Below are positions 55,678 to 64,000 of a DNA stretch of 64,000 bases, piece by piece; within the stretch, counting starts at the first letter, position 1, and the number at the start of each line of letters is the position of its first letter. Source of the stretch: Prorocentrum cordatum (taxonomy: Eukaryota; Sar; Dinophyceae; Prorocentrales; Prorocentraceae); contig CAUYUJ010001373.1 in NCBI GenBank assembly GCA_963575745.1, forward strand, positions 33,973-97,972, given 5' to 3'. The notes under the pieces are model-generated. The model ran no database searches and was not told where the DNA came from. It worked only from the letters and a program-made list of their open reading frames with translations. Both the position numbers and the translations under genes were made by a program.

Positions 55678-55912
55678 GGGCCAGCTTCCCGGAAGTTTCT
55701 TCGGGCCAGCCTGGGCCAAGTGTTCGTTTGAACGCTAGAAGACCTACACGATCTCAAGACCCGGGCAAGCTTTCTGGCAAGCTGGAGATGAAACGCTGTC
55801 CCAGCTTTTTGGGAGGAGGCTTCTGGAATCAGATGCTCGACTCCACCTTCATTATTGAAGGGGTCCACGGACACACAAATATGTACACACGAGTCCCAGG
55901 ACTTCCCATTTT

Positions 55913-56124
55913 TCCCAACCATCCTGTGGTGTTGGGTCCTCGTTTTGAAGAGACGGTCCCCGCGTTCCTCCTTCCTCCCTCCTCCGCCTCCCCCTCTCCT
56001 CCTTCCACCCTGCGTTTCATCCACCCAGTACAGCACTTCGTGGCCCCATAGGGAGCTCCACGGAAGGCGCCAGTGGCAGGGTTCGCATGGCGGCCTCGGG
56101 CCATTTCGGCACACACGCACATAC

Positions 56125-56165
<41 letters not shown>

Positions 56166-56640
56166 CACACACACACACTCACACACACACACACACACAC
56201 ACACCTCACGAAGATCGTGGCCCACTATGGAACTTCACAGAAAGCCCCAGTGGCAGGTTTCGCATGGCGGCCTCGGCCATTTCGGCATACCTCTCACGAG
56301 GAGGGAGCTCCACCGAAGGCCCCGCTACCAAGGTTCGCATGGCGGCCTCGGGCCATTTCGGAACACCCCTCACGAGGATCGTGGCCCCATAGGGAACTCC
56401 ACCGAAAGCGCCAGTGGCAGGGTTCGCATGGCGGCCTCGGGCCATGTCGGCACACCCTTCACGAGGATCGTGGCCCCATAAGGAGCTCCACCGAATGCAT
56501 GGCGGCCTCCGGCCATTTCGGCACACATCCCTCACGAGGATCGTGGCCCCATAGGGAGTTCCACCGAAGGCGTGAGTGGCAAGGTTCGCATAGCGGCCTC
56601 GGGCCATTTCGGCACACCCCTCACGTCGTGGCCCCATAAC
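55913..56640 (+). repeat. Satellite header plus 89-bp array with an internal CA tract
   Basis: The header GTGTTGGGTCCTCGTTTTGA (about 55930) is followed by a CTCC-rich tract and then six or seven satellite units from about 56038. A CA dinucleotide run (about 56110-56206) has expanded exactly at the ACACCCCTCAC position of one unit. One unit (about 56490) is shortened. Confidence 0.85.
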
Positions 56641-56654
56641 CAGAGGGTGCGCCG

Positions 56655-56910
56655 CTGGATCTCCCGGATCTCCCGGATCTCCCCAAGGGGGGGGGGGGAC
56701 CCCCCCCCCTTCCCCGATCCGTCGTCGGGAACCCCCCCCCCTCCCCCCCTTCCCCGATCCGTCGTCGGGACCCCCCCCCCCTTTCCCCGATCCGTCGTCG
56801 GGACCCCCCCCCCCTCCCCCCTTTCAAAAGGGGGTGGGGGTTCGAACCCCCCCCTCCCCTCCCCCCCTTTGGCCGCAACCCCCCCCCCCCTCCCCCCCTT
56901 TCGCCACGCC
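56655..56910. repeat. C-rich CCCCGATCCGTCGTCGGGA repeat
   Basis: GGATCTCCC occurs three times (56659-56684). Then CTTCCCCGATCCGTCGTCGG occurs three times, separated by runs of 9 to 12 C. Each contains the small dyad CCGATCCGTCGTCGG. C runs continue to about 56900. 56911-57002 has CCTAACCC-like words. Confidence 0.7.
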
Positions 56911-57002
56911 GCCCCCTGACTCCGGAACCCGACCCCCGCCACCCCTACCCCTAGCCTCACCCTAACCCAAACACCTAATCCGAACCCCAACCACTAACCC
57001 CA

Positions 57003-57945
57003 GCGCCAAAGAGCACTCACTACTCATTACTCACTACCCACTACTGACTACTCGCTATTCGCTACTCACTTCTCACTACCCCGTACTCACTACTCACGAC
57101 TCACTACTCACTATCCACTACTCACTACCCACCACCAACTGCTCGCTACTCACTACTCCCTACTCACTACTCCCTCCTCCCTACTCACTACCTCACTACT
57201 CACTCCTCACTACCCACTACTCAATACTCACTACTCACTAAGCACTACTCACGACTCCCTACTCACTATTCACTAACCACTACTCCTTACCCACACCCAA
57301 CTATCTACTATTCACTACTCACTACTCACTACTCACTACTCATTGCCCACAAATCACTACTCACTACCCACTACTCGCTACTCCCAACTCCCTACACAAT
57401 ACTGACTACACAGTACTCAGTACTCACTACTCGCTACTCGCATACTCGCTGCACAATACTCACTACGCACTCCCCGCTACTCACTACTCACTACTCACTA
57501 CGCACTACTCCCTACTCACTAGACACTACATAGTTTCTAGTCACTAGTCACAACTCACTAGTCACTAGTCGCTACTCACTACCCACTACTCACTACTCAC
57601 CAATCGCTACTCACTACCCACTTTTCGTTACCCACTTCATATTACTCACTGTTCACGACTCCCTACTCCCTACTCACTACTCACTACTCACTACTCACTA
57701 CTCGCTACTCCCTACTCGTTACTCACTAATCACTACCCACTACTCACTACTGGCTACTCTCTACTCACTACTCACTACTCACTACGCCCTACTCGCTCCT
57801 GACTACTCACTAGTACTCCCTACTCGCTACTCACTACTAACTACCTACTGCCACTACCCACTGCTCTCTATTCATCACTACTCGCTACTCACTACTCACT
57901 ACGCACTACGTAGTACTCCGTACTCACTACTCACTACATCGGCGC
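57003..57945. repeat. ACTCACT heptamer array, long copy
   Basis: About 940 bases of degenerate CACTACT/ACTCACT, with a dominant 7-base period and variants CGCTACT, CCCTACT and CACTAGT. There are no long open frames. It is not a recognised telomere repeat (TTTAGGG, TTAGGG or TTGGGG). Confidence 0.9.
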
Positions 57946-58258
57946 TACGAAAATGTTGACCCGTTTTGTGTTTTTCAGCTAAACAACGCCTGAGCATCAC
58001 ATTGGTTAACACCACGACGGCCGTGAGCATCATTCCAAAGCCTGAGAGCACCACAGAACCTATGAGCAGCCGAGCGCCGATAATCACCTTGACGCGAGCA
58101 CCTCCGTGCCTACGATGACTGACCAAAGGAGGAGAGGAGAGGAGCCGAGAATGTGACCACAAGCGGAACTAGTCAAAATGAGTCGTGCCTTATCTCTTGG
58201 ATTCGGTCTCCGGGCTGGGGTCGCAACAAAAAAACACGATTTTGCAGAAGAGGTGTCG
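57946..58258. other. Unique segment between the heptamer array and the motif array
   Basis: AT-richer than the surroundings, with GAGCA-C(A/C)(A/C) words (GAGCATCAC, GAGCACCAC, GAGCACCTCC) spaced 20 to 40 bases. No coding sequence is supported. Confidence 0.4.
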
Positions 58259-58263
58259 AATTC

Positions 58264-58605
58264 TGTTTTGGAGGAAATCTTGGGCGGGAGCGCCATTTCG
58301 AGTTCGAACGGAACAAATGCCGAACCTCATTTTGCAGGAAGTCCTGTGCGGGAGCGCCATTCCGAAATCGAGGCAAGAAGGTATCGACTCCTATGTTTGA
58401 AGAAGTCCTGTGCGCGGCCGCAATTTCGAAATCGAAGCAGAAAGGTTTCGAATTCTATGTTTGCGGAAGTCCTAGGCGGGAGCGCCATTTCGAAATCGAA
58501 CCCGAAAGTTTCGGAATCGTTCGAAATCGTTTTTTTCCGAGGAAGTATCAAGCGAAACCGCCGTTTCGAAATGGCCACACCGTTTGGCATGTCAAATTCT
58601 AAAAA
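58264..58605 (+). repeat. Five-unit array of the GAGGAAGTC + dyad motif
   Basis: Units start near 58269, 58334, 58400, 58466 and 58543 (period about 66). Form: (G)AGGAAGTCCT-(A/G)GGCG-GGAG-CGCC-ATTTCGAAATCGA. The dyad GGCG-GGAG-CGCC is present in units 1, 2 (shorter) and 4. Each unit also ends in the palindrome TTTCGAAA. A plus-strand frame crosses this region but runs on into the heptamer array, so I reject it as a gene. Confidence 0.75.
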
Positions 58606-58629
58606 CCCTGACCCGAAAACTGGAAAATA

Positions 58630-58790
58630 TAGTTTTCGCTTAGGACTTCCTCCCCAAAACGAGCTCGACTGGATTTCGAAACCCTCGGGCTCGATTTCGA
58701 AATGTGGTTTTCGCCTGGAACTTCCTCCCCAAAACGAGCTCGACTGGATTTCGAAACCCGCGGGTTCGACTTCGAAAGGGCGGTGCCGCC
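58630..58790 (-). repeat. Two tandem 80-bp units carrying the motif in reverse orientation
   Basis: TTTTCGC(T/C)T(A/G)G(G/A)ACTTCCTCC followed by CAAAACGAGCTCGACTGG and ATTTCGAAACCC occurs at about 58637 and 58709. The minus-strand reading gives GAGGAAGT(C/T)C followed by GCGAAAA. Confidence 0.75.
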
Positions 58791-58814
58791 CGAGACTGGA
58801 GCGAAAAATGCTTC

Positions 58815-58905
58815 AACCGAACATTGTACTGGGGCCCCGCGGCCTAACGGGCCCACTGCCAACCAACGTTGTACTGGGGGCCCGTCGCCTAACGGGAGGC
58901 GTTGA
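58815..58905 (+). repeat. Dispersed CCTAACGGG segment, copies 2 and 3
   Basis: AACATTGTACTGGGGCCCCG then CGGCCTAACGGG, and AACGTTGTACTGGGGGCCCG then TCGCCTAACGGGAGGC. Both match 1349-1396. Confidence 0.7.
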
Positions 58906-58933
58906 ATTTTGGCCGAACATTTGTAGCGGCGAA

Positions 58934-59372
58934 ATACTCACTACTCACTACTCACTACTCGCTACTCACTACTCACTACTCACTACTCACTACTCACTAC
59001 TCACTACTAACTACTCACTACTCACTACACACTACGCACGACCCGCCACTCACTACTCACTACCACTACTCGCCACCCACTACTCACGACCCACTACTCA
59101 CTACCCACTACTCATTACTCCCTACTCCTTACTCAGTACTCACTACTCGCTACTCGCTACTCGCCAATCACTGCTCACTACTCGCCACTCACTACTCACT
59201 TATCACTACACACTACTCACTATTCACCACGCACTACTCCCCACTCCCTACTCCCTACTCCCTACTCGCCACTCACTACCCACTACTCACTACCCAATAC
59301 TCACTACTCACTACGCACTAACTCACTACTCACTACTCACCATTCCTACTCCCAACTCCGCACTCCCTACAC
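58934..59372. repeat. ACTCACT heptamer array, short copy
   Basis: Same heptamer and variants as 57003-57945, with the first 90 bases close to perfect. 59373-59570 is a G/C homopolymer-rich stretch (runs of 8 to 13 G or C) containing GGAAAGG...CC words similar to 56690-56900. Confidence 0.9.
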
Positions 59373-59572
59373 ACCTTGTCCGGCGCAGAAAGGAGAAGCG
59401 AGAGAGGCCCTCCCTCCCCGGCTCCCTTTCCGGCGCAAAGAGGGGGAGGGGGGGGGGGTCCGACCCCCCCACCCCTTTCCAGCGCCAGGGGGGAGGGGGG
59501 GGGGGGTGCGGACACCCCCCCCCTTTGAAGGGGGGAAGGGGGGGGGGGGGTCCGACCCCCCTTTCCCACAGG

Positions 59573-59870
59573 GAACTCTACCGAATGCCCCAGTGGCAGG
59601 TTTCGCATGGCGGCCTCGGACCAATTCGGCACACCCCTCACGGTGATCGTGGCCCCATATGCGCTCCACCGAAGGCGCCAGTGGCAAGGTACGCATGGCG
59701 GCCCCGCCTCATTTCGGCGCACCCTTCACGAGGATCGTGGCCCCATGGGGAGCTCCACCGAAGGCGCCAATGGCAGGGTTCGCATGGCGGCCTCGGGCCA
59801 TGTCGGCGCGCCCCTCACGACATCGAAGGGTGCCAGTGGCAGGGTTCGCACGGCGGCCCCGCCTCATTTC
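59573..59870 (+). repeat. 89-bp satellite, about three and a half units
   Basis: Units with AGTGGCAGGTTTCGCATGGC, GGCCTCGG, CACCCCTCACGGTGATCG and TGGCCCCATATG landmarks. The preceding C-rich tract mirrors the C-rich tract next to the 56-kb array. 59871-60270 is unique sequence with no supported gene. Confidence 0.85.
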
Positions 59871-60275
59871 GGCGGCAAGAGCCTTGGCTGCTATCAGCCA
59901 GCCAGCCAGTCTGCTCCGCGCAGCGGACCCGCGCGCGTCGCCGGGACCCCTTCGGGGCGACCGGCGTGCGTCGCGGGGACTCCGCGCGGCGCCGCGCGCC
60001 TTGGACATTGGCGTGCACGGGTAAAGAAGGAGAAAAAGAACGGGAAGGAAACGGGCGCGAGCCTTCAGAGGGGCGTGCCGACATGGGCGTCGACATTCAT
60101 GCACGTAGACTCACGCGCGCAGACTCACTCACAATCAAACTCCCTCGCGCTCAGACTCACCCGCTCTCAATCTCTCGCACACAGACCTATCGTCTTCGCT
60201 CGCGTTGTGTACCCCGCCACGCATGTCGGCACGCCCCTCAAACGGTTCGTGGCCACACAGGGAGCGCGGGCAAAG

Positions 60276-60390
60276 ATGGTATTCACAATTGCAAAATTCA
60301 CAACTGCATATGGTAAGGTCCTTCGCTATGCGAATTTCTCACATTCCCAAACCAACCTCTGGTGTTGGGTCCTCGTTTTGAAGAGACGGT
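60276..60390 (+). repeat. Satellite flank module followed by header module
   Basis: GGTATTCACAATTGC and TTCACAACTGCATATGGTAA, then 15 to 20 bases later GGTGTTGGGTCCTCGTTTTG AAGAGACGGT. Here the flank module comes before the array. A CTCC-rich tract follows at 60398-60440. Confidence 0.75.
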
Positions 60391-60464
60391 CCCCGCGATC
60401 TCCTCCTTCCTCCTCCTCCCCCTCCACCCTCCTCCTTGCGTTTCACCCACCAAGTACAACTTTT

Positions 60465-62765
60465 AGTGGCCCCATAGGGAGCTCCACCGAGGGACCCCGT
60501 GCTACCGCCCGCATGCGTCCACCACACCAATTTCGGCACACCCCTCACACGTTCTCCCGCACCCATTTCGACACACCCCTCACACGTCTCGTGGCCCCAT
60601 AGGGAGCTCCACCGAAGGCCCCAGTGCCACCGCCCGCATGCGTCACCCACACCCATTTCGGCACACCCCGGCACACCCCTCACACGTTTCGTGGCCCCAT
60701 AGGGAGCTCCACCGAAGGCCCCAGTGCACCTGCCCGCTGCGCCCCCCACACCCTAGGACCCAGTGCCACCGCCGCACATGTGTCCCCCACCCCATGTGGG
60801 GGGGCACACCTCACACGTTTCGTGACCCAGAGGAAGCTCCACCGACGGGCCCCGTGCCCACCGCCGCATGCTCCACCCACACCCATTCGGCAGACAACCT
60901 CACTCGTTGCGTGGCCTAGAGGGAGTTTCCACCGGAAGGTCCCAGTGCCACTGCCGCACCCATGTCGTCACACCCCTCACACGTTTCGTGGCCCCCAAAT
61001 TTAAAAAAAAAAAAAAATGGAGCTCCACCGAAGGCCCCAGTGCCACCGTCCACATGCGTCCCCCACACCCATGTGGGCACACCCCTCACACGCTTCGTGA
61101 CCCAATAGGGAGCTCCACCGAAGGCCCCAGTGCCACCGCCTGCATGCGTCACCCACACCAATTTCGGCACACACACACACACACACAAAAACACCTCACA
61201 CGTTTCGTGGCCCCATATGCATCCATGGAGCTCCACCGAAGGCCCCAGTGCCACCGCCCGCATGCGTCACCCACACCCATTTCGGCAGACACCTCACGCG
61301 CTTTGTGGCCCCATAGGGAGCTCTACCGAAGGCCCCAGTGCCACTGCCCGCACCAAGGCCGGCACACCCCTCACACGTTTCGTGGCCCCACAGGGAGCTC
61401 CACCGAAGGCCCCAATGCCACCGCCCGCATGCGCCCCCCACACCCATGCCGGCACACCCCTTACACGCTTCGTGGCCCCATAGGGAGCTCCACCGAAGGC
61501 CCCAATGCCACCGTCCGCATGCGTCCCCCACACTCATTCCGGCACACCACTCACACGCTTCTTGGCCCTATAGGGAGCTCCACCGAAGGCCCCAGTGCCA
61601 CTGCCCGCATGCGTCCCCCACACTCATTTTGGCACACCCCTCACACGTTTCGTTGACCCCATAGGGAGCTCCACCGAAGGCCCAGTGCCACCGCCCTGCC
61701 TGCGTCACCCACCTACTTTCGGCACACACACAACACACACACACACACACACACACACCTCACACGTTTCGTGGCCCCATATGCATCCAGGGAGCTCCAC
61801 CGAAGGCCCCAGTGCCACCGCCCGCATGCGTCCCCCACACCCACTTCGACACACCCCTCACACGTTTCGTGACACCATAGGGAGATCCACCGAAGGCCCC
61901 AGTGCCACCGCCCGCACCCATTTCGGCACACCCCTCACACGCTTCGTGGCCCCATAGGGAGCTCCACCGAAGGCCCCAGTGCCACCACCCGCATGCGTCA
62001 CCCACACCCATTTCGGCACACCCCTCACGCGCTTCGTGGCCCCATAGGGAGCTCCACCGAAGGCCCCAGTGACACCGCCCGCATGCGTCCCCCGCACCCA
62101 TTCCGGCACACCCCTCACACGTTTCGTGGCCCCACATGGAGCTCCACCGAAGGCCCCAGTGCCACCACCCGCATGCGTCACCCACACCCATTTCGGCACA
62201 CCCCTCACACGTTTCGTGGCCCAAAAAAGGAACTCCACCGAAGGCCCCAATGCCACCACCCGCATGCGTCACCCACACCCATGTGGGCACACCCCTCACA
62301 CGTTTCGTGGCCCCCCAAAAGCTCCGCCGAAGGCCCCAGTGCCAACGCCCGCACGCGTCCCCCACACCGATTTCGTCACACCCCTCACACGTTTCGTGGC
62401 CCCATAGGGACCCCGGTGCCACCGCCCGCATGCGTCACCCACACACATTCCGGCACACCCCTCACACGTTTCGCGGCCCCATAGGGAGCTCCACAGAAGA
62501 CCCCAGCGGCTGCGTTCGCATGCGCCCACCGCACCCATGTCGGCACACCCCTCACACGTTTCGCGGCCCCATGGGGAGCTCCACCGACGGCCCCAGTGGC
62601 TGCGTTCGCATGCGCCCATCACACCTTTTTCGGCACACCTCTCACGCGCTTCGTGGCCCCATGAGGAATTCGACCGACGGCCCAAGTGGCTGCTTTCGCA
62701 TGCGCCCACCGGACAAATTTTGGCACACCCCTCACACGCTTCGTGGCCCGAAAGGGAGCTCCTTC
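60465..62765 (+). repeat. 90-bp satellite array, about 25 units
   Basis: The unit is CGTGGCCCCATAGGGAGCTC, CACCGAAGGCCCCAGTGCCA, CCGCCCGCATGCGTC, CCCCACACCCATTTCGGCAC, ACCCCTCACACGTTT. The period is mostly 90, so the minus strand reads an in-frame 30-residue repeat (GAFGGAPYGATKRVRG type) for more than 200 residues in places. CA expansions (about 61168-61190 and 61727-61760) and a 15-base A run (61004-61018) sit at the CACACC position or a unit boundary. Several units are truncated (60740-60900). Confidence 0.95.
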
Positions 62766-62769
62766 GAAT

Positions 62770-62925
62770 GCGGTGCATACAACGACGGTGCTCACAATTG
62801 CATACGGTGGGGTCATTCGCCAAGCTAATTTCTGGATTTTCGTCTTCCCCCCCCACTTCCCATATTTTCCTAAATTTCCCTGGGAATCGACGATTCGTTG
62901 TGTCTGTGTGCTCTTGTCCCCTCTG
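62770..62925 (+). repeat. Satellite flank modules, copy at 62.8 kb
   Basis: GCTCACAATTGCATACGGTG plus GGGTCATTCGCCAAGC, then CGTCTTCCCCCCCCACTTCC, CATATTTTCC and GGGAATCGACGATTCGTTGT. Both are related to the modules at 30495-30650. Confidence 0.75.
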
Positions 62926-63077
62926 AACGATCTGTGACTCGCTGAAGCATTAGGGGCTCTCCTTGTCCGATGGCGTGAGCAGGAGGGCGGGGGCACAGGA
63001 GGCTCTGCCCGCCGAGCTCCCGGCGAGGAGGGAGGCGAGCGGCAGAGGCGGCGCAGGAGGACCGAGCGGGAAGACGA

Positions 63078-63242
63078 GGAGGAGGAGGAGGAGGAGGAGG
63101 AGGAGGAGAAGGAGGAGGAGGAGGAGGAGGAGGAGGAGGAGGAGAGGGAGGAGGAGGAGGAGGAGGAGGAGGAGGAGGAGGAGAAGGAGACGGAGGAAGA
63201 GGAGGAGGAGGAGGAGGGGAATGAGGAGGAGGAGGAGGAAAA
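63078..63242. repeat. GGA/GAG purine tract
   Basis: About 165 bases of GGA units. Translations are R/E/G or, on the other strand, S/L/P-rich. Confidence 0.9.
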
Positions 63243-63341
63243 TCGCGTCTTCCGCCTGCCTTCTGGATGCAGCTGGATCTGCCGTGTCGCGCTCACAGAG
63301 CGTCGGCGCGCGCAGAGTTTCGAAGCTAGTTACCCCTGCCC

Positions 63342-63644
63342 ATGTCGTTGTTGAGAGGGGTGGGTTATTTTAGGGGGCCTGCCCATGTCGTGACAACTGC
63401 CTCGCGCTTGCTGCGTCCCACCTGGGGTATGATACCGCGTTGGAACCTCTCGCACATCCTGTACGGTGACTTGTTGGGACCGCCAAGACGACTCCTCCAA
63501 AGCACGCATCAACTGAGCGCTAACATTGAACACGAGGGTTTCCAGAGCAGACAACTGCAACAAGTCGATCCAATCGCCCTAGCACGAGCGGTCCTTTCTC
63601 TTTTGCGCATGAATGATTCAAACATCGCCGCGCAGACATGGTGA
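63342..63644 (+). CDS. Hypothetical protein, 100 aa, uncertain
   Basis: The ATG frame reads MSLLRGVGYFRGPAHVVTTA and later HQLSANIEHEGF and DPIALARAVLSLLRMNDSNI, ending TGA. Base composition is balanced, like the retrotransposon and unlike the flanking GGA tract. The residue mix is protein-like, especially after residue 50. No family recognised. CTGCCCATGTCGT is directly repeated at 63336 and 63380. It might be a fragment of another retroelement or a small exon. Confidence 0.3.
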   Translation: MSLLRGVGYFRGPAHVVTTASRLLRPTWGMIPRWNLSHILYGDLLGPPRRLLQSTHQLSANIEHEGFQSRQLQQVDPIALARAVLSLLRMNDSNIAAQTW

Positions 63645-63840
63645 TCCCACCTAGAAGATATGTACAACTAGCAGTGATACAGGGGGGCTTCGGCGTGGAC
63701 CCAGAATCTGCGCAACTGGTAGCACTCAAGAATGATCTGTCACCGAAGCGTGGATAAACTCAAACAGCAAGGTGAAGGAATGGATCAAGAAGGGCGGGAA
63801 GAGGAAAACGAAGGCGACATCACAGCAGAGTGCGGTCACA
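63638..63840 (+). pseudogene. Frameshifted protein-like stretch, unrecognised
   Basis: From ATG at 63638 the frame reads MVIPPRRYVQLAVIQGGFGV and continues DPESAQLVALKNDLSPKR to a TAA at 63754. In the next frame, from about 63746, it continues SVDKLKQQGEGMDQEGREEE and NEGDITAECGHK up to a TA run (63842-63857). The two halves read like one helical, charged protein with a frameshift between them. It overlaps the stop of the preceding ORF in ATGGTGA. Unknown family; possibly the start of a retrotransposon ORF1. I cannot tell whether the shift is biological or a sequencing error. 63858-64000 holds nothing recognisable. Confidence 0.3.
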
Positions 63841-64000
63841 AAGTATATATATATATATGTCGGAGGTGAGGGGGTGAGATCGAAGTGGAACGGAGAGCCC
63901 CCCTACCGGGAAATCGATTTCGGTTTCGTGTTAGTGCGTGCCGTGCGTGCGGGCGAGGCGAAGCTGCGTGGGCGGGCGAGAGAAAGTCTCCTGTGGCTGA

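Noticed and set aside
56838-56860. GGGGGTTCGAACCCCC as a tRNA T-arm
   Set aside because: No acceptor, D or anticodon arm nearby; the sequence lies in a C-rich repeat.
57003-57945. Heptamer array as telomere
   Set aside because: AGTAGTG/ACTCACT does not match known telomere repeats, is highly degenerate and lies inside the window next to unique sequence.
58178-60316. A 712-codon plus-strand frame
   Set aside because: It crosses the motif array, the heptamer array, homopolymer C/G runs and satellite. The open frame follows from the 66- and 7-base repeats lacking stops.

Overview
The window looks like nuclear DNA of a dinoflagellate or another large-genome protist. Four things point that way: it is GC-rich and very gene-poor; tri-, tetra- and heptanucleotide tracts run for hundreds of bases; one long uninterrupted protein-kinase gene is present; and the intact LINE-type retrotransposon has an ORF1 with a RanBP2-like zinc finger and an RT with an RPGxSxAD block. 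The group assignment is inference. I saw no rRNA, no tRNA, no CRISPR array, no bacterial operon structure and no convincing dinoflagellate spliced-leader relic.

Layout. 1-2.4 kb: an edge-truncated N-terminus on the minus strand, then degenerate minisatellites. 2.9-15 kb: long CCT/GGA, CAT, AAT and CAA/CGA tracts, with a 208-bp direct duplication (5.39/5.86 kb) and a dispersed repeat (12.4/15.1 kb). 15.5-23 kb: low-information sequence with two weak exon-like stretches, a fold-back element at 17.75 kb, CAT, GTC and GAT tracts and a 62-base A run. 22.9-30.6 kb: an 88-bp (2 x 44) minisatellite about 1.6 kb long between two copies of a 480-bp module, CCAAGATGGCC-type repeats, and the first large array of an 89/90-bp satellite. 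31.2-39.7 kb: the retrotransposon. 40-44 kb: repeat-rich sequence. 44.1-45.3 kb: the minus-strand kinase, the only confident host gene. 45.3-55.6 kb: more repeats, including a hairpin-bearing tandem array at 48.4-49.75 kb. 55.9-62.9 kb: further 89/90-bp arrays and two ACTCACT heptamer arrays. 63.3-63.85 kb: a short protein-like stretch.

The retrotransposon has two products. ORF1 (661 aa from the first ATG) carries a zinc finger and coiled coils. ORF2 (2127 aa from the first ATG) carries RNase H, APE-like endonuclease, RT, two zinc fingers and a C-terminal domain resembling a cytosine-5 methyltransferase. Placing RNase H before the endonuclease and adding a methyltransferase-like module is unusual.

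Two non-coding systems seem worth naming. One is a modular 89/90-bp satellite whose arrays share header and flanking modules. The other is a short dispersed motif, GAGGAAGTC followed by a small G/C dyad, which occurs more than 20 times on both strands and whose dyad is retained while its stem bases change. All repeat counts and periods come from reading by eye.
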